A DNA stretch of 64,000 bases from Eucommia ulmoides (GCA_016647705.1 CM028326.1:44980785-45044784), one strand, 5' to 3'; positions 12,086 to 23,094 are shown, counted from the stretch's first letter. Numbers and translations: made by a program. The notes: generated by a model not told the origin, from the letters alone.

Positions 12086-12811
12086 GAAAGAGATATTGTT
12101 GTTCTTTTCTATAAACTTGAGGTTAAACCAAACAATTTGCAAAAATTCATGCTCCATATCATTTTTATCTATTTGTAGGGAGTGTCTTTACGCACGGATA
12201 CGCTAGTATATACAGACACATATATGATTCAAGTGTTCGTTTTAAATGATACTTAATAAATTTATACACCAGTATATATACACACACATATATGATTCGA
12301 GTGTTCGTTTTAAATAATATTTAATAAATAAAACTTGAATGATATAATTGGAGATGCCGTAGGCGTACCTTTTAAGCTTCTTGGAAATCGGATCATTGAC
12401 ATCGTTATTAACGTCTCCGTTGTTCTTCTCGTTCTTATCCTGCTGGATAGCATGGACCTCTTCCTCCTTATCGGAAACATTGGAATTCTTGTCGGAAACA
12501 TCATCAACAATAGCAGGTCGATCGGACTCGATAGGCGAATCAAGCAGAATATCCGACAAGAAATCAGTAGAAAAATCGCGATAAGCGTCTTCCCCTACCG
12601 CATCCTCGTTATCGTCGCCGCTTTCTCTCATCAGCAACTGTTCAATTTGGCCGATGGAGAAAGAAACAGAGTCTGGATAATCATTAAATGGAACACCATG
12701 GGAAAGCGGAGTGTGATCATTTTCCAGATCGAATAAATCGGGACCTTCATCGAAAAGATTATCCCTAATTCTCTCCATTCCATCTTCTGAAACTCCCAAA
12801 TCCCCGTCCAT
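8872..12811 (-). CDS. bZIP60: bZIP60-type membrane-bound ER-stress transcription factor, complete, 3 exons
   Basis: Exons are 12811-12369, 10154-9931 and 9134-8872, joined by GT-AG introns. They total 930 nt and encode 309 residues; Arabidopsis bZIP60 is of similar length. Residues 1-143 are acidic (activation region). The basic region KKLKRQLRNRDAAVRSRERK spans the exon 1/2 joint with the N-x7-R signature, and a leucine zipper follows. KQESAVLLLESLLLGSLLW and what follows form the membrane segment (about 223-242), ahead of a short lumenal tail. In the family, the full-length protein is held in the ER membrane. IRE1 splices the mRNA during the unfolded-protein response and releases a nuclear activator. 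The ATG at 12811 is the first in-frame ATG. A five-codon upstream ORF starts at 12860. Intron 1 is 2.2 kb and mostly an inserted element. Confidence 0.93.
9088..9134 (-). promoter_or_regulatory. IRE1 unconventional splice site in the bZIP60 mRNA
   Basis: On the minus strand exon 3 opens AATCCCTGCTG, then the 23 nt at 9123-9101, then GGGCATCATTTGCC. The paired CTGCTG / TTGCTG phrases flanking a 23-nt segment match the twin-hairpin site that IRE1 cuts in plant bZIP60 mRNAs. Removing 23 nt shifts the frame. The new frame reads GHHLPVRSAQTALVN, ends in KRHGQQKSGSKKARK and stops at 8989-8987, giving 263 residues in place of 309. The membrane segment is lost and a strongly basic tail gained. The exact cut positions are inferred from the family. 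Confidence 0.85.
10505..10770. repeat. Tandem duplication of about 120-130 bp with poly-G/GA tracts
   Basis: Two copies share a GGGAGGGGGGG-type and GAGAGA-type lead, then 'gggtaggtgga.atgggaataaaaaa' and a common 'taattataaaaaaattt' tail. The second copy carries a G-run of about 16. The duplication lies inside the element filling intron 1. Confidence 0.75.
11309..11370. repeat. Perfect 31-bp tandem duplication
   Basis: The 31-base unit starting CATTTTGGTTATTTATTAGT occurs twice back to back without a mismatch, so the duplication is recent or error-free. Confidence 0.9.
12206..12335. repeat. Imperfect 68-bp tandem duplication
   Basis: The phrase TATATGATTC, then a/g, then AGTGTTCGTTTTAAAT occurs at 12221 and again at 12289 with few differences. 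A (CT)n run lies just upstream at about 12052-12080. Confidence 0.8.
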
Positions 12812-12936
12812 GTATATTGAAAAATCAAAAAGAAAAAGGAGATTAATTACAGACAAACATAAAATTTACCCAAATATATAAAACGTTGAGGTAAAGGAGC
12901 AGGAGGGAGCAGGGAAAGCTCCTCGGAAGAAGACCC

Positions 12937-12955
12937 GGGGGGGGTGGGGGTGGGG
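12937..12955 (+). promoter_or_regulatory. G-quadruplex-capable tract in the bZIP60 upstream region
   Basis: The plus strand reads eight Gs, T, five Gs, T, four Gs: 19 bases, about 125 bp upstream of the bZIP60 start codon. It can form a G-quadruplex on the plus strand, with the C-rich complement on the coding strand. Whether it is promoter or 5' UTR depends on the unknown start of transcription. Confidence 0.5.
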
Positions 12956-13086
12956 TATGCGACTTTTTGTGCGATGATCTTCCCTTCCTTCGGGGCTAAG
13001 TTAATTCGAATAAATGAATAAATATAAACAGACTACTTTTCATCGGGAACGTGGGTAGATCATAAACCGTTCATCGTCTTATTGCT

Positions 13087-13101
13087 CGTCATCCCACCAA
13101 T
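13087..13101 (-). promoter_or_regulatory. Candidate stress-element-like site upstream of bZIP60 (ATTGG + TGACG core)
   Basis: On the gene strand the sequence is ATTGGTGGGATGACG: an inverted CCAAT box next to a TGACG bZIP-type core, about 280 bp upstream of the start codon. ER-stress elements of this gene family join ATTGG to a CCACG or TGACG core, but spacing and bases here are not canonical. A CCCACGTT lies nearby (about 13039-13047). The call is weak. Confidence 0.25.
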
Positions 13102-13129
13102 AAAAACGAGTTACCAACAAAAACATTTT

Positions 13130-13986
13130 TTTTTAAAATTTATTATTTAGTCCCCAAATAAACTATAAAAAAAAATATCAATTGTTTATTCTTATTTACG
13201 AACCATGTCATTGAAATTTTTGTATAAATATTTATTCAGAATTTTAGAACAATATATTTTAATTCACTCAAATTTAACTCAATAGTATTTTACAAGTTTT
13301 GTGTGAATATTCACTCAATATTTTAAAACAAAAATTTTAGTTCACTTAATATTTTACTCAACAATATTTTATACAATTTGTGAATATTCGCTTAATATTT
13401 CAATTCACTCAACAATAGTTCACACGTTCTATGTAAATATTCATTCAGTATTTCCGAACAATAAAAAACAAATAAGTGAATAAACAAAAACTCAAAAAAA
13501 TCAACAAAAAGTTTACATAAACATTCACTGATCTGAAAACATAGTGTTGTGAATATTCACCAAACCGTGTGAAGAAATCGACAAAATTCAAATCGCCGAA
13601 TGAATCTTAAAAACAAATCTGGAAAAATAAAAAATCAAATCAACAAAAATCATACCAAATCTAGAAGAACAGGTCATCATCTTGATCGTCTCGTCTGATG
13701 TACAATGAGAACAACGAGCACGACGAAAGACAAGCACGGAGACGAGAAGATCTGGAATGACGAACACGGCATTGGGAAGATCTGGAACGACAGTGACCAG
13801 CACGGCGATGATGGATGAAAATGTAAAATAAAACTAAGAAATTAAAACAAAAACAAAAAAAATAGGGATAAAATGTAATTACTTGTCCCAATTGAACCCA
13901 AACACCAGTGCCTTGCCATGTGATTGAAATTGTAGGCAAATGTAGGCTAATGAGGCAGCTACGGCTTGACATTAGTTGGATCCTTA
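13130..13986. other. AT-rich spacer with degenerate repeats; no gene seen
   Basis: Between about 13200 and 13560 the phrases 'attcactcaatatttt' and 'tgtgaatattca' recur every 60-90 bases in degenerate form, suggesting an old satellite-like tract. Open frames at 13588-14032 overlap low-complexity sequence and show no family. Confidence 0.4.
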
Positions 13987-13994
13987 CCATATTG

Positions 13995-14278
13995 TAGGGG
14001 TGGTCATGGGCTCGGTGGCCCGCCCAACCCAAGTAGGTCGACTTTATTTTTTTAGAACTTGAGCTTTGGTTTTAAGCCCATGGACAGGGCCTGGGCCTAG
14101 GTTTTAGGGCCTGATGAATTTTAGAGCTGGCCTTTAGGCTTAGTTTTTTTTTATAGGCCAGGTTTGGGTATGAAATTAAGGCCCGACCATAGGGCCGGGG
14201 CGGGTCTGGTCGGACTCGGGCCTAAGAAATTCTTGTAATACCATTGTTTAAACCCGGCCCAGCCCATGACCACCCCTG
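13995..14278. mobile_element. hAT-type MITE with intact target duplication
   Basis: The 284-bp element starts TAGGGGTGGTCATGGGCT and ends AGCCCATGACCACCCCTG, a terminal inverted repeat of about 17 bp. It is flanked by a perfect 8-bp duplication CCATATTG (13987-13994 and 14279-14286). A ninth matching T is ambiguous with the element end. The YAGGGGTGG terminus and 8-bp duplication fit a non-autonomous hAT element. The interior is rich in GGCCC / GGGCC blocks and could fold into a long hairpin. It carries no transposase. Confidence 0.85.
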
Positions 14279-14286
14279 CCATATTG

Positions 14287-15239
14287 TAGGCCTTACCATT
14301 GATTGAAATTGTTGTCCTAAATGAACCCAAACCTCCATTGAAGATCTGGACGCACGCTTGACGAAGAGCATTGTGGCAGCTGAGAGAAAAGAGAGAGAGG
14401 CAGGGAAAGAGAATGAACCTGTAAATTAGGGTTTCTCATTTATATATATAAGGATATAATTGTCTATTCATTAAATTAGTCAACGGTCAAATGACTAAAC
14501 ACTAACAATATTTCACAAAAGGGTTACATTACAACATAATTGTTTAAAATAATTTTTTTCTAGATCAACTCTTAAATAAGAGTTATTAAATAAAAACATA
14601 TTTTTGGGGGGACCGAAAACAAAAACATATCCATCAAAAACACTTATTGGGAATTAAGCATTATTTTGTCCAATTTTAGTAGCCAATATGTTAGAGTTGT
14701 TATTTAAGAAATTGGGTGAATTCCATTTTAAACTCCATGTGTTCTCTGAGTTTTCTAAGTATGATGATATTTCTACGTGTTCCAATAAATTTGTATATTT
14801 TATTTTAATTTTGTATTCTGAATTAAAGTTTTAATTAGTCATTATGTTTAATTTAGTTGTTAAATTAGATGGAAGTAGAAAAAAATAATAAATTTTTATT
14901 TATTTTTTATTATTTTTTTCCTTCTTTTCTATTTCTTCTTCACCGAGTAACCCCACCCTCCGACCACTTCGATCCACCCCCACCATGGAAGAACCACCGC
15001 TAGAACTCTATTGCCCTTCAAGAATTTCTACTCTCCCATGGCTTCACTAATCCTAACACACCCTAGAAAGAACATTTTCGCTCTGTAATCTCGTTCATTT
15101 TTTTTTTTTTTTGAAAAACTTATCCTTTTACAAATACTCTTAGATAAGTTTATTTTTTGAAAATCTTTGAAAAAATGGTTATAGACTTTTCTAGACACCG
15201 GTTTTGAAAATATTTCTTTGGACCGATTTTTATTAAAAA
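14287..15239. other. Spacer; no supported gene
   Basis: AT-rich sequence with 'gagaaaagagagagagg' near 14380 and a TATA-rich stretch near 14440. A more GC-balanced piece at about 14930-15060 contains two ATGs, but no open frame there resembles a known family. Confidence 0.4.
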
Positions 15240-16093
15240 AAAAAGTTGCCACCTAATATTGGGTTTAAATTGTGCGCTAGGTCACTAAATTGTTTTGAAA
15301 TATCTTTTGAAATGACCCAAGTTTAACTCAAAATATTTTTGGTCTCAACCAAAGTATTCTTTAAGGTTCGGGGGTCGGTTATACTCAGAGAAAGTGTTAC
15401 TCGCCTCAACACTCGTCTTAAGATGGTACTTTTAATCTAAATAATTTTCAAATAAAATTAAGTCCAAGCGTCCTTTGTTGATTTAATTAAAATATTTTTT
15501 TTCCTTTTTTATGTTATGCATGCAAATTATAGAAAATAAAAAATAAAAATGTCCTCTTTTAGATTGCTTATCGATTATAAGTGAATCGATGAGTTTGGTC
15601 CGGAGGGGGTTTGTATTTTTTGTATTTTGGCTTAGGTTATCTTGACAAAAACCGAAAGGGCATTTTTTGGGGAATATAACTTATTGTGAAGAAATTTCTT
15701 TTATTATGATAAAGTTTTTTGTTATGAAGTAAACATCTTTGTAAAATAAAATAAAACATTTTAAAACTATTTTTTAAGAAGAGCTCTCAGTTTTTTTTTA
15801 AAAAAGGTGTTTTATTATAAAAAAAAACATTTGGAGGTTATTTTTATGGAAAATCTTACTTTAAAAAACAAATAGAAAAAATATTCTTATTATGAAAAAC
15901 ATTTAGGGGTTTCATTATGAAAAAACTTTGCTTAAAAAAACAAAATCTTTTCTTATTATGTAGAAAATATTTAAAGTTTTTTTTTTTTTTATGAAAAGAA
16001 GACTTTATAAAAAAAAAATAAAAAAAATAAAAATTTAAGGTTCTTATTATGAAACTTTCACTTTGAAATAAAATACAAAATATTTTTACTATG
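15240..16093 (-). mobile_element. Old LTR-like region in minus orientation, 3' part
   Basis: Read on the minus strand, the block at about 15370-15450 (a decayed GTAACCGACCCCCGAACC phrase) precedes AATATTAGGTGGCAAC at about 15243-15258. This is the same order as at 7423-7602 on the plus strand, where a tRNA-Arg-type TGGCGACTCC primer-site-like sequence follows the LTR end. I read this as the 3' end of an Ogre/Retand-like LTR. It is interrupted at 16098/16099 by the Tat element and resumes at 46409 with the same 'ttattatgaaaaac' texture. Confidence 0.4.
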
Positions 16094-16098
16094 AAAAA

Positions 16099-16893
16099 TG
16101 ATAAGGGTATTTTTCGGGCACCACTAAGTCAGCACCTGGAACCCATGTCCACCCTCGTCATGACATGGACGCATTCTGAAATCCACAATGTCACGCTAGA
16201 GCATACGCCAACCAAGCCTTCTTATTGGAATCCCCTTTGCACCCAAGAAGGAGCAAGATGCCTCGTAGGGAAGTTGCTGCCTTGAGCTCTACGCCATGCC
16301 CTAGATGGCCAAATTCAGGGACTTAGTCGCTCACCTCAACCAGCTCTCCATTTCAGCTCGTTTATCCTCTAATATTCTACGGATCTTCACTCTCCTCCAC
16401 CAACTCACCGCCACAGGCCTGACAGAGATCCGCGGGTATAGCCAAATGGGACCAAAAGCCCAAGCCCAAGCCCAATGATTATTTCTCAAATGCCCTAGAT
16501 TATCGGCTAAACACATGGTTTCGCCTAATTAACCATGTTTAAGCCCAATTGATCATCTTCAATGCCTATATATACTAGGGCCTACGTAAGCTCGAGGTAC
16601 GCTTGGTTACGCGAATGCTTTGAGTTCATTTGTTTACATAACACATTTTTGTACCTCTTCTCTCTGAGCTCTTATTCTCACGTCGGAGGGGCTTTGCCAG
16701 AACAAATCTCAGCCCGAGCCTTCTGTAGGTACTAATCCCTGAGGAGCAGACTCTGGACATTGCAGGTCAGTTCTCCTAGTACCCAGTACAGCTCACGTGA
16801 AGAATTTTCAATCGTTGAATCCACTTCAGTAAAAGGACACCTGTCATCTGACTGAACCATACTCGAGATGTTGACTACTTTGGGACACCAACA
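16099..16893 (+). repeat. 5' LTR of the Tat element
   Basis: It begins TGATAAGGGTATTTTTCGGG and ends TTTGGGACACCAACA. It is 795 bp, against 787 bp for the 3' copy. A TATA box CTATATATA at about 16566-16574 precedes the probable transcription start. The open frames inside it on both strands are incidental. Confidence 0.88.
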
Positions 16894-16914
16894 GTTTAGC
16901 ACCATCTGTGGGAA
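16894..16914 (+). other. Primer binding site of the Tat element
   Basis: Directly after the LTR end the sequence is GTTTAGCACCATCTGTGGGAA. It resembles the TGGCGCCGTCTGTGGGAA motif found at this position in many plant Tat-like elements, with G-to-A and C-to-T type changes. I do not name the primer tRNA. Confidence 0.6.
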
Positions 16915-16959
16915 CCATGCAAAAAGCCTTTCCCTGATCATTTCTCTCTACTCACCTGA

Positions 16960-17749
16960 ACCTGGATGATCATAAGGTCTGGTCGGATAGACTCAAAACA
17001 GAAGAAAGAGAAGACATGTCAAGAATTCTAAGGATACTCCCCCAGCTCCTACCAACAAGGATAACTATCCCTCCCAAGACCAGGCATGACCATCTACTCT
17101 ACCACTTGGGGCTAAGAGACAAACCTCGGGAGCCGTGGAGGTGTCTCGGGGGTATCTCCTTGAACGCCAAATGAATGAGTTAAAGCTGTGTGTACAACTC
17201 CTCCTCGTGCGCTTGCTGCTACCTCTTGTTCAAGGTGGACCAACTCTTCAGACCGCAGTGCCTGAGGAGCCACCTCAAGAGCACGATATCTCATGACTTC
17301 TTCGAATGGGCATGTGCCCGAGGGCCGTCCTCCATCTCGCAACCCTGAACTTGCGAGACGAGAGAGGGGGGCCCTGGCACTATCGAGATCTCCACCTCTT
17401 CCACTGTACAAATTTATGATATGGGACCTATTAATGTCCCCTGATGGTCGAGCTCTTTATCGGCCAGCCAAATCCGACCTCAAAGGCAGGCATAAACTCG
17501 AAGTTGGCTCCTACTCGCCTCTCTCCTGTCGCACTGTAGCCCCAGCTATAGGAAATCATATACAGGGAGAGCCCTGAGCAAGGGAGGCTATGGAGCGCCA
17601 CTTAGATGACATGGAAGCCTACCTCTAAGAGATGCAAGAAGGCCGGGTAGGACAGGGTGTTGTTGTGGAGGTGACATCTCCCTTTGTGGAGAAAATTCTG
17701 GAAGAAGTAGCGCCGAGATGCTTCACTCACCCCTAAATGAATCTATATG
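16960..17749 (+). pseudogene. Tat element gag, 5' part, decayed
   Basis: Plus frames carry gag-like stretches with several stops and shifts. The clearest part is the last 70 bases: a reading frame with SPFVEKILEE, then FTHP, a stop, MNLYDG, just before the A2 insertion at 17755. The same frame resumes at 30218 with LDPVDHLSMFKSY, as expected for a plant gypsy capsid region (LYDG-x-x-DPxDHL). Minus-strand frames here (17112-17411) and the plus frame 17293-17577 are by-products. Confidence 0.7.
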
Positions 17750-17822
17750 ATGGGTGGTGGCTGCAATTAATGCGCTGCCACTTTCACCGCAAGCGTACGG
17801 ATGAAGTTTTAGTATAGTGGAC

Positions 17823-19302
17823 TGGTAATGCACGAAACATACGCCGCTACTTACACTCGCAAGTATGCGAGGTCTAAGTTTTAATATAGTGGATCTTGAA
17901 GATCGGATATCGTTCCCACAGAGAAAAGTGTGAATGATTGAATACCGCAATTTACGTAGTCTCATGTTATCCTGATGATGGAAGACATGATTTAAAATTA
18001 AACTAAGCTAAACTACAATTAGTGGGTTAATCCTAACTAAGTTGATTAATTAGGGATTGATTTCGTTCACTTAATACCCATTTGATTTCGTTCAGTTAAC
18101 AATAACAGAGTTTAGGTATCCGACAATCTCGGTTCATAAACTCATCTGCCACCTCTTCCGAGTATAAGACGGGGGAATACGCGACTTCGTGTTGACGAAG
18201 AGGTCCCCTTCAATGTCATAACGACTCTAGGCCGCGTGAGTCTTGACCCAACGTCATCGATTGCACACTAACTAACACCCTCCCGAGTCGTTAGGTCGTA
18301 ACGATGTGTTTACCCTAGTTCGAATTCAGGGTTACCTCTCCTGAGTGTCAAACCCTAGATTCTCAAATCCAACTCTAATACCATTACAAGAATACTAAGA
18401 TCGTCATCAAATGATAAACACAATTGGACTTAAAAGCAACAACTGTTAAAGAAACATATATTAAACCAAACGAGTATTTACACAACTATATATTTCCCTA
18501 ACTAATCTCTTAATTACACTAACATGTTCTTAGCCAATACAACATTAAATCAAGAGGAGATCATCAATATCAACAATAAACATTAAATACAAAGATGGAA
18601 ACAAGGGAAAAAAAGCCAAATCTCAAAGTGGAGTAGTCTACTTTCGCTAAAGAACAATCCTCCCGAGCTTCCTCTTTTCCATTGATGAACTTCCTCTTCA
18701 ACTCTTCAAAGGTTGGCCAAGAACACCTCCTAAACTAATCTAATCTACTTCCTAAATTATCTAAACCTAACTAAGGTGGAAGGAACTCTTCAAATGTCAA
18801 CCGAAGCCTCATCTCATGTCTAAAAGTTCTTGAGGTTTGGTGGAGAAAGGGGTTAAAAAGAGGGATTTGAAAAAATATCTTAAAAATATCTAAAAAATAG
18901 ATATTTCTGTGTAGAATGTCACTGCCTAAGCGGTGGTTCACCGCTTAGGCGGTGGCTTAAGTCAGTTAAGCTTCTGTCGGATCTTTGCCTAAGCGGTGGT
19001 TTCTCCGCCTAGGCGGTGGCTGCTGGTATATCAATCTGTCGCTTTCTTGCCTAGGTGGTGGTTAAGCCCTTAGCACTCCAACATTCTGCCTCTTTTCCTC
19101 CTTGGCGGTGGTCTTCATTCACCGAAATCCTATTTTTCACATTTTATTCACCGTTTCTCCACCGTTTTCACTTGTTTATCGCCCTTTAACGTCCCTTCAC
19201 CTGTTTTACACTAAAACAAACTAAAACACAATTAAATATAACTAAAACGCTTGAAAACTAACAAATTCGATTTAGAAATAGATAGGTTTTTCACACCTGT
19301 CA
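17823..19302 (-). repeat. A1 LTR (downstream copy on the minus strand)
   Basis: 1480 bp, closely similar to 23819-25306 along its length. On the plus strand it is immediately followed by AATACCCCCAAACTT, the complement of the polypurine tract AAGTTTGGGGGTATT. It contains hairpin motifs at about 18921-18953 and related half-motifs to about 19115. Confidence 0.9.
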
Positions 19303-21174
19303 ATACCCCCAAACTTAGAATTTTGCTAGTCCTCGAGCAAAACACTAACACTAAACTAAACTAACTAACGTACTAACCAACTAAAAATGAAAAATTAAAC
19401 TAACATGAGAGAAGTATATGTATGTAAATATAAAGTTCAATCGAAATGACCAATTTGTTCCTCCCTCAACATCCCTAAATCGGATCAAGTTCGGGAGGTA
19501 ACCCATACCAAGTGGTGTTCTAGAATTTCAACGATCAATAACAATAAAAACCATTCTAGATCCATTTGAAGTGTGTGTGTGAAAACTCAAATGTGTAACT
19601 AGTCAAATACCGGATTCGATTATTCAATCGTTAAGCTCATAACTTAAACCGTTGAAGGATTCAAGAAAACCATACGCTTGATTGGAGTCTACTATCCACT
19701 AATGTAGGCTCGGATATTCACAGAGATCAATAGGGATTGGTTTGGCTTTGGAGAATGACCATGGGTATTACTGGAATTTAAAATAGCAAATCGGTTTAAT
19801 TGAACGATACCCGAGGTAAAATCTCTCGTCGCTATCCTCTCTCATAACCCCACATTCTTAGGATACAATTCTGAATAAGAAACAAAGATCGTGTGTATTC
19901 ACTTGTCGAAAGAAAAGAAAATGAAAACTATATTCACTTTTTTTTTAACAACATATTCCCAAATTAATTCGAATTATTACAGTTTTAGGAGAGTGCAAAA
20001 AAAAGTTAGAGAAACACTCCCCCAAACTTATTCGAATTAATAAAATTCTAGGAATATGTAAAAAGAAATGATAGAAACACCCCCCCAAAATTTATTTTAG
20101 GAGCGTGCAAAAAGAAATACGAAAGTGACAAGTGAATACACTAATACCGAATCAATAAAAATTTATCAGAAACCCAACCGCTCACTTGATTTCACTCAAT
20201 TTTGAAAATTAGGCTTAGCGACATTAGGTTAGGAAAAATTTAATTGAAAGGAGTATTTGGACGTTTTCAGAATTTGATTATGTTATCGGCTTCGACAGGA
20301 GAAATAAGGAATGAAAATTTCAGGTTAGCTACAACAGTTAAAGCAAAAAATTTACGGCCTAAATCACGTCTCCAGAATTACCTTACCTAGGATTCCGCCT
20401 CAAGTTTTCCCCAAATCAAGTTCTAGTCTCCTCATTTTCAATCATGAGCTTAATATCGAGTAATCAGCGTCTAATCGTTCAGATAATTATACATTGAGTT
20501 CAAATGTCGTGCGATTTTAGGATCGAGATAATTTTTACCCAATCGACATGTTAAGCACACAAAACACACAAGGAATGTATTACCCCCGACCTCAATATGC
20601 AATTAGGGGATAATTCTCATCATCGGGTCTTGGCCCAAATGAACTCAACATCTAAACATGCAAACACAACTTTATACATACATAATTCTAAACTAAATCT
20701 AATGCTAACATACATAAATTAATCTACCACTACTCATGTAAAAACAAAAATTAAACTAACTAAACTAAAAATTTAAAAACTAAAACATTCATAATAAAAT
20801 ACATACATAAACATAGATTTGTACATAAAATTTTTTGCATTCTGTTCAAAAAATAATAATTGTTCATCATTTTCTACAAAAAATCAAAATGGATAAACAT
20901 CCACTAAACTATCATCCATTCCATACCATCCAGGCCTGAACATGGCAGTGTTCCAACATCAGCGAACCCAATAAACATATAGCATGCTTGGAAACAAAAT
21001 GGGTTGAACACATACCTAGGGAATAAGACTTATTCCCTACTGTTCACCTGAAGAGGAATCATCACCGTCATCACGTTGGAAAGGAGAGTGTGGTCTCTGG
21101 AGCAGATGTGGCGGCACAGATGGCATCGGAGGGTAATCGTCCATCTCAAGGCCAAGGCCTTCCCAAATCTTCCG

Positions 21175-22173
21175 TTAGACTCGATCTTGCTGCCTTAAAA
21201 ATTGGTCCAGGAAAGAAGTGATATCATATTGATTCTGGAGGACGATCTGAAACTTGTTATTTATCCTCTCCTGGGAGTTTTCATCTCGGGCTCCAGAAGG
21301 TCCCGCTGTCTCGTCTGTTGGCTCTTCCCCTTCCTCAGGCTTGGGTTCGGCTGCCTTTTGCACCCCACTCTTCCACAAGCGATTTATCTTTGACAGATCA
21401 AGTGGAACGATAGGGTCGCACAGGCTTCCCCCGGATACCGTCACTTCAGCTAGTTGAAAAATATGGGTCAATAGTAACGAAAACTAGAGCCCATCCTTTA
21501 CCGTCTTCGTAGCATGTATGATCGATGAATAGATCAGGAATCCAATGTTGATTGGCTGCCCGGTTTGAATTTTGTAGATAAAAAAGGCTGTGTCCTTTGA
21601 GACGTCTGAAAGATGTGACGTCGGTAGGAGGCTTCCACAAATGAAGTGGTGACAGATTTTTGGAATTGGCTTTAGGAATTTTACCAAGAAGGTAGTGACA
21701 TTCAGCCCCTGGTGTTTCCACTTTACTTCGCCAGATGTAATCTTTTCAATGACCCTATGCAAAGTAGGTTCTTGGCTTTCAAGGGACTCCGGTGCCGAAA
21801 GTCCAAAGAGATGGTTGATAAAGTCAGGGCTGAAGATGATAGGCTGATTTTGAACCCTTGTTTGGTTATTTATAGCCTCCATAGCATTAGCATAAAATTC
21901 TTTGACCAAAGTAACCTCGCCCGGTGGTGGCGATTTATAGAATTGCTCCCAGTGGCGGCTTCGAATTTTATTTTGTAATTCCACCGGGAGATCCTCAATC
22001 GGATCGAAACCCCATTGACGTATGCAGACAGGATATTTTTTGTGTTCTTTGAAGTGCTCCTCCACTTGTTTTGACACAAAATGGGTGGCATCATAGTCAA
22101 CGTTGGTCGGCACCCCAGGGTGTGAACTCGACCCTTCTCCTCTCGCCCTCTACTTTTCTACCCTCTTCGGCAT
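21175..22173 (-). pseudogene. Gag-like ORF of A1 (putative plant transposon protein domain) with two in-frame TAG stops
   Basis: A single minus frame runs from ATG 22173 to TAA 21175, interrupted by TAG after codon 7 and again just before 21484. It includes SKQVEEHFKEHKKYP near the start, then GEVTLVKEFYANAMEA, FSPDFINHLFGL and LLPTSHLSDVSKDTAFFIY. These landmarks belong to the plant transposon protein domain often found in Athila-like non-autonomous elements (a putative gag region). The C-terminal part is acidic, with a final glutamine/leucine-rich stretch that could be coiled-coil. Apart from the two stops the frame is open, so inactivation is recent or partly tolerated. Confidence 0.75.
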
Positions 22174-22990
22174 TTCTTAATAATCACAATCACAAAAAAC
22201 CAATACAACCTTATCATATATGAACAAATGAAAACCATAAACCTCCCTAATCACTTTGTCAAGAACACATACATCCCAAAACGAACACCCATTTGAATTT
22301 TTCAAACAAATTTCACAAATGTGACATCCTATATTAGTTCACATACTCAAGCAATCCAATTAAACATGCTCATCACCAAGAATCAAACCAAAAACCCATA
22401 GAACTTCGAAATTGCGAAAATAGGGTTAAGGGATTTTGGGCAAAATTTCAAAATCCAATGATTTCTTTGATATAATCATGCAAACCAACCAATAATTTCA
22501 ACAACTAGACTAAATTTAAAGTAAAAGAAACTTACTTGTTGAGAATTAATGGTCCAATCGAAAGAGAATGAAGAAATCGCACCGTTCACGCAAAATCCTA
22601 AATTTTCGAAAATAGGGGTGGAGATCCATTTCTTGGAGGTTGAATCGTGATGGAAATGACTACTTTTGGTAATGGAATGATGAGTTTTGAGTATTGGAAC
22701 GGTTTGGAAGTGAGGTTTTAGAGAGAATGTGGAGGATTTTGGGGAGGGAACCTTGCGATTTTAATTTTGAACGAACGGGTTCTTTTTAACTGCATAAGGT
22801 CCATCGCTTAGGCGGTGGATTTACCGCTTAGGCGGTAGAGCCCTTTCTTTAAAATCAAACCTTCTGACGAAATTTCGCCTAGGGGGTGGTTTTTTTTCCG
22901 CCTAAGAAAAATTACACCAGTGTGAAAACATTTTATTCTGGTGCTAATCCACCTAGGCGGTGGCGCCGTTTTGTTGCATCCTGTATTTTT

Positions 22991-23094
22991 ACCGCCTAAG
23001 CGGTGGTTCACTGCTTAGGCGGTGGGCCGTTTTGGCTGAAAAACACACAACTTGTATTTTTACCACCTAAGCGGTGGTTCACCGCTTAGGTGGT
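22991..23094 (-). repeat. Two leader hairpins of A1
   Basis: Two inverted repeats lie 71 bp apart. The first has arms at 22991-23005 (ACCGCCTAAGCGGTG) and 23009-23023. The second has arms at 23062-23076 (ACCACCTAAGCGGTG) and 23080-23094 (CACCGCTTAGGTGGT). Each has 15-bp arms, a 3-nt loop and an upstream 'tgtattttt'. In the second both arms changed together, so pairing is kept. Further half-motifs lie at about 22803-22850. Confidence 0.85.

Larger units (their letters stand above)
10256..12358. mobile_element. Probable transposon filling almost all of bZIP60 intron 1
   Basis: The left end reads GGCATCTCCAACC. The right end reads TTGGAGATGCC, giving an 11-bp terminal inverted repeat GGCATCTCCAA. 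Flanking octamers GTAGGCAA (10248-10255) and GTAGGCGT (12359-12366) agree at six of eight positions, consistent with an old 8-bp duplication. The right end lies only 10 bases from the exon 1 splice donor. The interior is AT-rich, with low-complexity G/A tracts, several tandem duplications and no recognised transposase. Alternatively the matching ends are chance, or two separate small elements are present. Confidence 0.5.

Noticed and set aside
12335-12736. 133-codon plus-strand frame opposite bZIP60 exon 1
   Set aside because: It is the antisense shadow of the real exon, which has family similarity, splice sites and an in-frame start.
18188-19115. CRISPR-like spacing of repeated GGCGGTGG motifs
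   Set aside because: Spacing is irregular, the motifs are in both orientations and inside LTRs of a plant retroelement, and no cas genes exist. They are hairpin repeats, not a CRISPR array.
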